NCBI GenBank assembly: GCA_033977485.1
Contig: CM066982.1
Location: forward strand, 12,701,218 to 12,765,217
Reading direction: 5' to 3'
Origin: Hydrangea macrophylla
Taxonomy: Eukaryota > Streptophyta > Magnoliopsida > Cornales > Hydrangeaceae
Length of the DNA: 64,000 nt
Shown here: piece after piece, positions 37,693 to 48,872 of the stretch
Position numbering within the stretch: position 1 is the stretch's first letter
Layout of the letters: each line of letters begins with the position of its first letter
Made by a program: the position numbers and the translations under genes
The notes under the pieces: generated by a model
Told to the model about the DNA's origin: nothing
The model's input: the letters and a program-made list of their open reading frames with translations, nothing else
The model's database searches: none

Positions 37693-38640
37693 GTTTCTTA
37701 CTAGTTAGTCTTGATTTCGGGGACGAAATCCTGTTTAAGGGAGGAAGGGTGTAATAACCCCCATTTTCTTGCATTGCCATATTTAAAATTAAATATACAT
37801 TGTCTGCCTTTATTTAAATTCTTATGTGAAAAATTTATTTCTTGACTAATCCCATAATTGAAATTACTTTTGGGGTCAAAATGCAATTTTCCTAAAAACT
37901 GGCAATACCTGTGTTAAATTTCAAATCTGTATTTCAAACGGTGGAATTATTTCTTTTAAACTCCAACTGTATTTTTATAAAATCAGAAAACTCTTTCTAA
38001 CATTAAAATGAATTTTCTGTATTTTTGTGATAAACACCGTGTCACGAAAATACTAGTTTAGGTTTAAAACTGTCCGCGCAGTGTTAAACTTCCACAGAAT
38101 TTTGGGAGTAACTGATTGGACAAATTTCTTTATACCCAATTATTATTGCTAAAGTTTTCCCTTAGGCCTTGTTTGGCAAATGCTTGTAGTATGTGTGTTG
38201 TCCTAATGCCATAAGCTTGATTCCCAAACACACCTTGACCCACACCAACTCCACCTACCCTTTCAATTATCAATGGAGCATTATGAATTGCAAGTGTATA
38301 TTTACACATCATTGTTGCACTTTCTTTGTAATTAGTGGAGATTAATGGAGAATGAGTGGGATGTTAGGCAAATGTTTTCTAAGTGGAAGTTTGAGTATTT
38401 ATACACCCAACCACATTACACATTCTACACTCCTAACATAGAGAGCTTGAGAGAGTCACATAGAGAGATAATAATTTCAGAATTTGAAGAGCTCAATCCT
38501 CCATAGCCAAGCTTGAAATTGGAGATTCTTAATTCTTGTATTTCTTTCTCAACAACTTCTTCAATCTACATCACGGTGAGTATTACTAACTCACTCAAAA
38601 TGTAACTCATTCCTTATTTACTGATTTAGGTAGTTAATTT
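37693..38640 (+). repeat. L2 polypurine tract and LTR 5' part
   Basis: 37693-37749 is an interior tail with TTTCGGGGACGAAATC and the purine tract AAGGGAGGAAGGG. The L2 LTR then begins TGTAATAACCC at 37750. It shares the promoter block with L1 (TATTTATACAC about 38396, TAACATAGAGAGCTTGAG, TCACATAGAGAGA), but its upstream DNA is different and lacks the 120-bp repeats. L2 looks like a sister family or the parent of L1. Confidence 0.78.
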
Positions 38641-39020
38641 AAACAGTAGCAGAATTTTGTTTTCAGATTTTTGTTAGGAAAACGAATGAAATTTAAGGTT
38701 CTGCCCGCGTTGTCCCAAGCAAAACTCGATTCTGCACACTTTTCGTCTAATGCAATTTTCTCAGATTTTGCACTGTTTGGGCAGAAAATGAGGATTACAG
38801 TAGCAGAAAAAGTATATTAGAAATTCAATCTAATATTTTCTCTTTTAATTTTAACAGTAGCAGAATTTTGTTTTCAGATTTTTGTTAGGAAAACGAATGA
38901 AATTTAAGGTTCTGCCCGCGTTGTCCCAAGCAAAACTCGATTCTGCACACTTTTCTTCTAATGCAATTTTCTCAGATTCTGCACCGTTTGGACAGAAAAT
39001 GAGGATTTCAGTAGCAGTTT
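38641..39020 (+). repeat. Tandemly duplicated L1-type LTR segment
   Basis: Two direct copies (about 38645-38828 and 38849-39020) of the segment running from ACAGTAGCAGAATTTTG to GAGGATT(A/T)CAGTAGCAG, which occurs once in a standard L1 LTR. It joins the L2 5' part to the block that follows. Confidence 0.82.
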
Positions 39021-40274
39021 TTAGAATGATATTAGTTATGTTTAAAATGATTAAGGCAATGAATTACGAATTTTCAATCCCCGTACGCGTATTATTTCTT
39101 TAATTCTGTGAATTCCTTTATGTTTAAAGTTTGATGACATTCATGTGGAGTCAGTTGTACATGCATGGTGAGTGTTGGTAGTGTGTAAAAGAGTAATGAT
39201 AGTGTGGAAAAGAGTAATGATTGTGTGGAAAGAGTATGAGTTTGAGTTGTGGTTGTGGTTGTGGTTGTGGTTGTGGTTGTAATTGTGGCTGTGGTTATGG
39301 TTGTGGTTGTGGATGTGATTGTGGTTGGAGTTGAAAAAGAGGATGAGGGTGTCTTTGAAATGCGAAGGTGGCAAAAATGGACACTCCCTGACGCCCATGG
39401 AAGCGTTAAAGTGTGTGAAGCCGAACTTGGACACTCACTGGCACCCATGGAAGTGCTAAAGTGTGGCCTATAGACACTCCCTGAATGACTCGAGTCTGGA
39501 TACCTGTGTGGGGGTTGCCCCGGTATTTGCATGGCGGTTAGGGTATTCAAAGTGTGAGGCATTGGACACTCCCTGGTACCCCGGACCAAAGTGTGAGGCA
39601 AACTGGACACTCCCTGGCGCCCCGTTGCTAAAGTGTGGCTATCTTAGTATTTCAAAGATACCAGGAGTAGGATAGAGGGTTGTTGGGTTTTGTCGAGAGA
39701 AAAGAGTCGGTTAGATGAGATGGTGCATTGTTCTCATACACGGTCACATATGTGTGAATTTATCTTTTAATTATTGTTGTGGTTGTTTTTCTAACAAGCT
39801 CTTTATCATAAATATAAACTTGTGGTATTTAAATGGAAATGGAAAAAAGGTAAATGGGTATGTTTTTACATTCAAAGCTATGTTTTTAATACTCACCAGC
39901 TTCTTGAAGCTGACGGCGTTGATGCGTCCTGGACATTCGTGTCCAGGCTTTGCAGGTAATAATCAGGATGAACCGTATGACTATGCTATTTGAGATCAGT
40001 TGCTGAGAAGAGAATTTATTTTTATATGCTTATTGTTTATGTGCATTTAAGATATGATTTGGTTTTGTAATAAGGATGACTGTAATAGATTTTAAGTTAT
40101 TGTTTTATTTCAAGGCGGTCTGTGCCTTAGTTAACCCCGTACCATAGGATGTAATAAGTTAGAAAATTTTTATAAGCCTTGAGCCTTGATTGCCCTACTC
40201 TGATTAATGGTTTTATGTTGTTCGACGTTTGGGACGGAATCGATCCTTCAAACTGTCGCGACCTACGGGTCCAT
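39021..40274 (+). repeat. L2-type LTR body with TTGTGG microsatellite and minisatellite
   Basis: About 1.25 kb, present inverted at 48873-50108. It includes a TTGTGG hexamer microsatellite (39242-39332), five degenerate copies of GGACACTCCCTGGCG...TAAAGTGTG (39379-39640), a CTGGACATTCGTGTCCAGG hairpin near 39930, and a terminal block CGCGACCTACGGGTCC. Threonine-rich frames on the complementary strand arise from the microsatellite and are not genes. Confidence 0.75.
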
Positions 40275-40410
40275 AAAGGAAATTAAACGCTTTCCATATT
40301 TATGCTGATCATCTCGCCACTATAGCTCCTACCGCTGCTGCTGCTACTTCTGGTTCTGATGGCCCTGATGAGAAATTCGTTAAGCAATGGTGACAAATGG
40401 ATGCTCAAAT
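40275..40410 (+). pseudogene. Captured fragment, possible copia gag piece
   Basis: 136 bp unlike L1 or L2. One frame reads HIYADHLATIAPTAAAATSGSDGPDEKFVKQW, a stop, then QMDAQI. This resembles the linker region of Ty1/copia gag (acidic/alanine-rich, then a WxxxDxxI-like motif). The match is short and the family call weak. Confidence 0.4.
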
Positions 40411-42092
40411 TATTGACGATTTAGACTTCGTGTGCGATTTTAGCGAAAATTGGTCACAGGGGTATTTTGGTCATTTTTTTCAATTTTATAAGTCATGAAC
40501 TAATAATATATTTTTTTGGGAAAAGTTGCGTGAGATTAAATGATTTGGTATTCGTGTTGGAAGTTAAGATTTTTTTCGAGTCAAATTAAATCTAATATTT
40601 TCTCTTTTAATTTTAACAGTAGCAGAATTTTGTTTTCAGATTTTTGTTAGGAAAACGAAGGAAATTTAAGGTTCTGCCCGCGTTGTCCCAAGCAAAACTC
40701 GATTCTGCACACTTTTCGTCTAATGCAATTTTCTCAGATTCTGCACCGTTTGGGCAGAAAACGAGGATTACAGTAGCAGTTTTTATGAGAAAGTATATTA
40801 GAAATTAAATCTAATATTTTCTCTTTTAATAATTAGATTGTTAGGCCATTATGCTTGGTTATTTATATACTAATATTAGTGGAGTTATAGGTGCATTAGT
40901 GTATGTTTACATCATCTTGCATATTCCTTATAAACTACCAATTAATTAGAAGTTAGTGGATTGTTAGGCCAATGTCTCTAAGTGGAGTTATAGGTGCATT
41001 AGTGTATGTTTACATCATCTTGCATATTCCTTATGAACTACCCATTAATTAGAAGTTAGTGGATTGTTAGGCCAATGTCTCTAAGTGGAGTTATAGGTGC
41101 ATTAGTGTATGTTTACATCATCTTGCATATTCCTTATGAACTACCCATTAATTAGAAGTTAGTGGATTGTTAGGCCAATGTCTCTAAGTGGAGTTATAGG
41201 TGCATTAGTGTATGTTTACATCATCTTGCATATTCCTTATAAACTACCCATTAATTAGAAGTTAGTGGTTAATAAGTGGATTGTTAGGCCATTGTCTCCA
41301 AGTGGAAGCTTGGCTATTTATACACTCAAATACTCTCTCAAACACACACATTCTACACTTCTAGCATAGAGAGCTTGAGAGAGTCACATAGAGAGAGATT
41401 TATATATATATACACAATTATAGATATACATACACCTCGAGTTAGAAGAAGAAGAAGAAGAAGAGAAGTGTTTGGGAGTTGCTCAACATCATTTATAGGT
41501 ACCGGGTTGTGTACAATATGCTTTCTAAATTCTCCGGAGTATTTCTTTGTTATCTCTACTTGTACTCTTTTTGCAGTTATGTTGTGTTTTCATTTGGAAT
41601 CAATGAGTATGTGTTTATTGCTAAGTGCTATGGGACTAAAGGGTCATGAGCAAGGAGCACCTACCAACAGTCCAACAGGCCTCAGGGACCGACGTACTGG
41701 AGACGGGTGAGGTGAGGTGAGGTGTCTCTTGCTATGTGATCAAGAGGAACCTGGTATGATGCTATTGGTATGAGCGTTTGGCTAGTGTGAGCAGTTGGGT
41801 GGTGAGACTGGTCAATTGATTTGATGTCGTTCTATGTATTTGATTGTCATTATCCTTTTGAGCCTTTATTATTCATGTCGTATTGTATACTTCCCGGTAT
41901 GGTTTTTAGATGCAGGCAGTGCCGGTAACCGAAGCCTAGAAGGGAGATAAGGTTAAGGATGATATAGGAGATCCGTGGAGAATATGGACCTGCTGGGAGT
42001 TTTAAAGAAATTTTGTATTTCTATTTTAAAGAATCAAGTGTGATTTATTTAATTTTTCAATGGAAATACGCTTATTTTTGCGGGGCGTCACA
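40411..42092 (+). repeat. L1 LTR copy 8, first about 35 bp missing
   Basis: 1,682 bp ending GGGGCGTCACA at 42092. Four U3 repeats of a distinct subtype with AATGTCTCTAAGTGGAG junctions. TATA-like box near 41315. Confidence 0.9.
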
Positions 42093-42334
42093 AATGGTAT
42101 CAGAGCCTGTCCCCAGCCGGAAATGTAGGACTAAGTCAAGGTTAGATAGTCTACATCGCCTGGGAGGAGTCAGAGAAGGTTGAAAAAAAAAAAAAAAAAA
42201 AAAATTTTTGTTATTTTATAAAACAAAATATGCTATATTTGTTTTAAACATTATTTTAAGAAATTTATGAAGTTATTTACCAAATGTTTTTATCTCTAGA
42301 TTTCGGGACGAAATCTCTATTAAGGAGGGTAGAT
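42093..42334 (+). other. L1 short interior 4, plus strand
   Basis: 242 bp. AA then TGGTATCAGAGCC (primer site, 42095-42107), the leader, an A-tract (42183-42203), the TTTCGGGACGAAATC palindrome and AAGGAGGGTAGAT before the next LTR. Confidence 0.9.
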
Positions 42335-44054
42335 TGTAGTAACCCGTGTTTTCACGTTTAAATTGACGATTTAGACTTCGTGTGCGATTTTAGCGAAAAT
42401 TGGTCACAGGGGTATTTTGGTCATTTTTTTCAATTTTATATGTCATGAACTAAAAATATATTTTTTTGGGAAAAGTTGCGTGAGATTAAATGATTTGGTA
42501 TTCGTGTTGGAAGTTAAGATTTTTTTCGAGTCAAATTAAATCTAATATTTTCTCTTTTAATTTTAACAGTAGCAGGATTTTGTTTTCAGATTTTTGTTAG
42601 GAAAACGAAGGAAATTTAAGGTTCTGCACGCGTTGTCCCAAGCAAAACTCGATTCTGCACACTTTTCGTCTAATGCAATTTTCTCAGATTCTGCACCGTT
42701 TGGGCAGAAAACGAGGATTACAGTAGCAGTTTTTATGAGAAAGTATATTAGAAATTAAATCTAATATTTTCTCTTTTAATAATTAGATTGTTAGGCCATT
42801 ATGCTTGGTTATTTATATACTAATATTAGTGGAGTTATAGGTGCATTAGTGTATGTTTACATCATCTTGCATATTCCTTATAAACTACCAATTAATTAGA
42901 AGTTAGTGGATTGTTAGGCCAATGTCTCTAAGTGGAGTTATAGGTGCATTAGTGTATGTTTACATCATCTTGCATATTCCTTATGAACTACCCATTAATT
43001 AGAAGTTAGTGGATTGTTAGGCCAATGTCTCTAAGTGGAGTTATAGGTGCATTAGTGTATGTTTACATCATCTTGCATATTCCTTATGAACTACCCATTA
43101 ATTAGAAGTTAGTGGATTGTTAGGCCAATGTCTCTAAGTGGAGTTATAGGTGCATTAGTGTATGTTTACATCATCTTGCATATTCCTTATAAACTACCCA
43201 TTAATTAGAAGTTAGTGGTTAATAAGTGGATTGTTAGGCCATTGTCTCCAAGTGGAAGCTTGGCTATTTATACACTCAAATACTCTCTCAAACACACACA
43301 TTCTACACTTCTAGCATAGAGAGCTTGAGAGAGTCACATAGAGAGAGTCACATAGAGAGAGATTTATATATATATACACAATTATAGATATACATACACC
43401 TCGAGTTAGAAGAAGAAGAAGAAGAAGAGAAGTGTTTGGGAGTTGCTCAACATCATTTATAGGTACCCGGGTTGTGTACAATATGCTTTCTAAATTCTCC
43501 GGAGTATTTCTTTGTTATCTCTACTTGTACTCTTTTTGCAGTTATGTTGTGTTTTCATTTGGAATCAATGAGTATGTGTTTATTGCTAAGTGCTATGGGA
43601 CTAAAGGGTCATGAGCAAGGAGCACCTACCAACAGTCCAACAGGCCTCAGGGACCGACGTACTGGAGACGGGTGAGGTGAGGTGAGGTGTCTCTTGCTAT
43701 GTGATCAAGAGGAACCTGGTATGATGCTATTGGTATGAGCGTTTGGCTAGTGTGAGCAGTTGGGTGGTGAGACTGGTCAATTGATTTGATGTCGTTCTAT
43801 GTATTTGATTGTCATTATCCTTTTGAGCCTTTATTATTCATGTCGTATTGTATACTTCCCGGTATGGTTTTTAGATGCAGGCAGTGCCGGTAACCGAAGC
43901 CTAGAAGGGAGATAAGGTTAAGGATGATATAGGAGATCCGTGGAGAATATGGACCTGCTGGGAGTTTTAAAGAAATTTTGTATTTCTATTTTAAAGAATC
44001 AAGTGTGATTTATTTAATTTTTCAATGGAAATACGCTTATTTTTGCGGGGCGTC
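42335..44054 (+). repeat. L1 LTR copy 9, last bases missing
   Basis: Near-identical to copy 8 (same U3 repeat subtype, with a small duplication of CACATAGAGAGAG near 43340). It ends GCGGGGCGTC, three bases short of the normal ACA end. Confidence 0.9.
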
Positions 44055-44058
44055 CATT

Positions 44059-45812
44059 TGTGACGCCCCGCAAAAATAAGCGTATTTCCATTGAAAAATT
44101 AAATAAATCACACTTGATTCTTTAAAATAAAAATACAAAATTTCTTTAAAACTCCCAGCAGGTCCATATTCTCCACGGATCTCCTATATCATCCTTAACC
44201 TTATCTCCCTTCTAGGCTTCGGTTACCAGCACTGCCTGCATCTAAAAACCATACCGGGAAGTATACAATATAACATGAATAATAAAGGCTCAAAAGGATA
44301 ATGACAATCAAATACATAGAACGACATCAAATCAATTGACCAGTCTCACAACCCAACTGCTCACACTAGCCAAACGCTCATACCAATAGCATCATACCAG
44401 GTTCCTCTTGATCACATAGCAAGAGACACCTCACCTCACCTCACCCGTCTCCAGTACGTCGGTCCCTGAGGCCTGTTGGACTGTTGGTAGGTGCTCCTTG
44501 CTCATGACCCTTTAGTCCCATAGCACTTAGCAATAAACACATACTCATTGATTCCAAATGAAAACACAACATAACTGCAAAAAGAGTACAAGTAGAGATA
44601 ACAAAGAAATACTCCGGAGAATTTAGAAAGCATATTGTACACAACCCGGTACCTATAAATGATGTTGAGCAACTCCCAAACACTTCTCTTCTTCTTCTTC
44701 TTCTTCTAACTCGAGGTGTATGTATATCTATAATTGTGTATATATATATATAAATCTCTCTCTATGTGACTCTCTCAAGCTCTCTATGCTAGAAGTGTAG
44801 AATGTGTGTGTTTGAGAGAGTATATGAGTGTATAAATAGCCAAGCTTCCACTTGGAGACAATGGCCTAACAATCCACTTATTACCCACTAACTTCTAATT
44901 AATTGGTAGTTTATAAGGAATATGCAAGATGATGTAAACATACACTAATGCACCTATAACTCCACTAATATTAGTGTATAAATAACCAAGCATAATGGCC
45001 TAACAATCCACTAACTTCTAATTAATTGGTAGTTTATAATGAATATGCAAGATGATGTAAACATACACTAATGCACATATAACTCCACTAATATTAATGT
45101 ATAAATAACCAAACATAATGGCCTAACAATCCACTAACTTCTAATTAATTGGTAGTTTATAAAGAATATGCAAGATGATGTAAACATACACTAATGCACA
45201 TATAACTCCACTAATATTAGTGTATAAATAACCAAACATAATGGCCTAACAATCCACTAACTTCTAATTAATTGGTAGTTTATGCAAGATGATGTAACAT
45301 ACACTAATGCACATATAGCTCCACTAATATTAGTGTATAAATAACCAAGCATAATGGCCTAACAATCTAATTATTAAAAGAGAAAATATTAAATTTAATT
45401 TCTAATATACTTTCTCTGCTACTGTAATCCTCATTTTCTGCCCAAATGGTGCAGAATCTGATAAAATTGCATTAGACAAAAAGTGTGCAGAATCGAGTTT
45501 TGCTTGGGACTGCGCGGGTAGAATCTTAAATTTCCTTCGTTTTCCTAACAAAAATCTGAAAACAAAATTCTGCTACTATTAAAATTAAAAGAGAAAATAT
45601 TAGATTTAATTTTAAATATGACTCGAAAAATCTTAACTTCCAACACGAATACCAAATCATTTAATCTCACGTCACTTTTCCCAAAAATACATTTTTAGTT
45701 CATGACTTATAAAATTGAAAAAATGACCAAAATACCCCTGTGACCAATTTTCGCTAAAATCGCACACGAAGTCTAAATCGTCAATTTAAACATGAAAACA
45801 CGGGTTACTACA
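44059..45812 (-). repeat. L1 LTR copy 10, head-on to copy 9
   Basis: 1,754 bp, complete, minus strand. Only CATT (44055-44058), which is the usual interior base set beside an LTR end, separates it from copy 9. Four U3 repeats. Confidence 0.9.
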
Positions 45813-46035
45813 ATCTACCCTCCTTAATAGAGATTTCGTCCCGAAATCTAGAGATAAAAGCATTTGGTAAATAACTTCATAAATTTCTTAAAATAATGTT
45901 TAAAACAAATATAGCATATTTTGTTTTATAAAATAACAAATTTTTTTTTTTTTTTTCAACCTTCTCTGACTCCTCCCAGGCGATGTAGACTATCTAACCT
46001 TGACTTAGTCCTATAAACCTGGCTCTGATACCATT
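45813..46035 (-). other. L1 short interior 5, with a small deletion
   Basis: 223 bp. Lacks about 20 bp of leader next to the primer site (CTATAAACCTGGCTCTGATACC in place of the usual longer stretch); the iMet primer site itself remains. Confidence 0.85.
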
Positions 46036-48035
46036 TGTGACGCCCCGCAAAAATAAGCGTATTTCCATTGAAAAATTAAATAAATCACACTTGATTCTTT
46101 AAAATAAAAATACAAAATTTCTTTAAAACTCCCAGCAGGTCCATATTCTCCACGGATCTCCTATATCATCCTTAACCTTATCTCCCTTCTAGGCTTCGGT
46201 TACCGGCACTGCCTGCATCTAAAAACCATACCGGGAAGTATACAATATGACATGAATAATAAAGGCTCAAAAGGATAATGACAATCAAATACATAGAACG
46301 ACATCAAATCAATTGACCAGTCTCACAACCCAACTGCTCACACTAGCCAAACGCTCATACCAATAGCATCATACCAGGTTCCTCTTGATCACATAGCAAG
46401 AGACACCTCACCTCACCTCACCCGTCTCCAGTACGTCGGTCCCTGAGGCCTGTTGGACTGTTGGTAGGTGCTCCTTGCTCATGACCCTTTAGTCCCATAG
46501 CACTTAGCAATAAACACATACTCATTGATTCCAAATGAAAACACAACATAACTGCAAAAAGAGTACAAGTAGAGATAACAAAGAAATACTCCGGAGAATT
46601 TAGAAAGCATATTGTACACAACCCGGTACCTATAAATGATGTTGAGCAACTCCCAAACACTTCTCTTCTTCTTCTTCTTCTTCTTCTTCTTCTTCTTCTT
46701 CTTCTTCTTCTTCTAACTCGAGGTGTATGTATATCTATAATTGTGTATATATATATATAAATCTCTCTCTATGTGACTCTCTCAAGCTCTCTATGCTAGA
46801 AGTATAGAATGTGTGTGTTTGAGAGAGTATGTGAGTGTATAAATAGCCAAGCTTCCACTTGGAGACAATGACCTAACAATCCACTTATTAACCACTAACT
46901 TATAATTAATGGTAGTTTATAAGGAATATGCAAGATGATGTAAACATACACTAATGCACCTATAACTCCACTAATATTAGTGTATAAATAACCAAACATA
47001 ATGGCCTAACAATCTAATTATTAACCACTAACTTCTAATTAATGGGTAGTTTATAAGGAATATGCAAGATGATGTAAACATACACTAATGCACCTATAAC
47101 TCCACTTAGAGACATTGGCCTAACAATCCACTAACTTCTAATTAATTGGTAGTTTATAAGGAATATGCAAGATGATGTAAACATACACTAATGCACATAT
47201 AACTCCACTAATATTAATGTATAAATAACCAAACATAATGGCCTAACAATCTAATTATTAACCACTAACTTCTAATTAATTGGTAGTTTATAAGGAATAT
47301 GCAAGATGATGTAAACATACACTAATGCACCTATAACTCCACTTAGAGACATTGGCCTAACAATCCACTAACTTCTAATTAATTGGTAGTTTATAAGGAA
47401 TATGCAAGATGATGTAAACATACACTAATGCACATATAACTCCACTAATATTAATGTATAAATAACCAAACATAATGGCCTAACAATCTAATTATTAACC
47501 ACTAACTTCTAATTAATTGGTAGTTTATAAGGAATATGCAAGATGATGTAAACATACACTAATGCACATATAGCTCCACTAATATTAGTGTATAAATAAC
47601 CAAACATAATGGCCTAACAATCTAATTATTAAAAACTGCTACTGTAATGCTCGTTTTCTGCCCAAACGGTGCAGAATCTGAGAAAATTGCATTAGACGAA
47701 AAGTGTGCAGAATCGAGTTTTGCTTGGGACAACGCGGGTAGAATCTTAAATTTCCTTCGTTTTCCTAACAAAAATCTGAAAACAAAATTCTGCTACTGTT
47801 AAAATTAAAAGAGAAAACATTAGATTTAATTTTAAATATGACTCGAAAAATCTTAACTTCCAACACGAATACCAAATCATTTAATCTCACGCAACTTTTC
47901 CCAAAAAAATATATTTTTAGTTCATGACTTATAAAATTGAAAAAAATGACCAAAATACCCCTGTGACCAATTTTCGCTAAAATCGCACACGAAGTCTAAA
48001 TCGTCAATTTAAACGTGAAAACACGGGTTACTACA
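46036..48035 (-). repeat. L1 LTR copy 11, longest, six U3 repeats
   Basis: 2,000 bp, complete. Six U3 repeat copies (46900-47620) of mixed subtypes, and a strongly expanded TTC microsatellite at 46663-46714 compared with 18-27 bp in other copies. Confidence 0.9.
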
Positions 48036-48267
48036 ATCTACCCTCCTTAATAGAGATTTCGTCCCGAAATCTAGAGATAAAAGCATTTGGTAAATAACTT
48101 CATAAATTTCTTAAAATAATGTTTAAAACAAATATAGCATATTTTGTTTTATAAAATAACAATTTTTTTTTTTTTTTCAACCTTCTCTGACTCCTCCCAG
48201 GCGATGTAGACTATCTAACCTTGACTTAGTCCTACATTTCCGACTGGGGACAGGCTCTGATACCATT
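48036..48267 (-). other. L1 short interior 6
   Basis: 232 bp with a short T run (48164-48177), iMet primer site and polypurine tract. Confidence 0.87.
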
Positions 48268-48758
48268 TGTGACGCCCCGCAAAAATAAGCGTATTTCCAT
48301 TGAAAAATTAAATAAATCACACTTGATTCTTTAAAATAAAAATACAAAATTTCTTTAAAACTCCCAGCAGGTCCATATTCTCCACGGATCTCCTATATCA
48401 TCCTTAACCTTATCTCCCTTCTAGGCTTCGGTTACCGGCACTGCCTGCATCTAAAAACCATACCGGGAAGTATACAATATGACATGAATAATAAAGGCTC
48501 AAAAGGATAATGACAATCAAATACATAGAACGACATCAAATCAATTGACCAGTCTCACAACCCAACTGCTCACACTAGCCAAACGCTCATACCAATAGCA
48601 TCATACCAGGTTCCTCTTGATCACATAGCAAGAGACACCTCACCTCACCTCACCCGTCTCCAGTACGTCGGTCCCTGAGGCCTGTTGGACTGTTGGTAGG
48701 TGCTCCTTGCTCATGACCCTTTAGTCCCATAGCACTTAGCAATAAACACATACTCATT
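48268..48758 (-). repeat. L1 LTR copy 12, fragment
   Basis: LTR end through CATACTCATTG, then an inversion point with a one- to three-base overlap. Confidence 0.87.
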
Positions 48759-48872
48759 GTTTGGGAGTTGCTCAACATCATTTATAGGTACCGGGTTGTG
48801 TACAATATGCTTTCTAAATTCTCCGGAGTATTTCTTTGTTATCTCTACTTGTACTCTTTTTGCAGTTATGTT
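48759..48872 (+). repeat. Inverted 114-bp L1 LTR piece
   Basis: TTTGGGAGTTGCTCAAC to TGCAGTTATGTT, the plus-strand complement of part of the preceding LTR piece. It makes a local foldback with sequence missing between the arms. Confidence 0.85.

Noticed and set aside
38882..39103. A 73-codon frame recurring in L1 LTRs (also at 27828, 31292, 33023 and 50033)
   Set aside because: Non-coding LTR sequence kept by copy identity; ends differ between copies and no known domain is present.
39092..39610. A 172-codon Thr/His-rich frame (and its counterpart at 49531-49995)
   Set aside because: Generated by the TTGTGG microsatellite read on the other strand; the inverted copy differs in frame and length, so it is not conserved as a protein.
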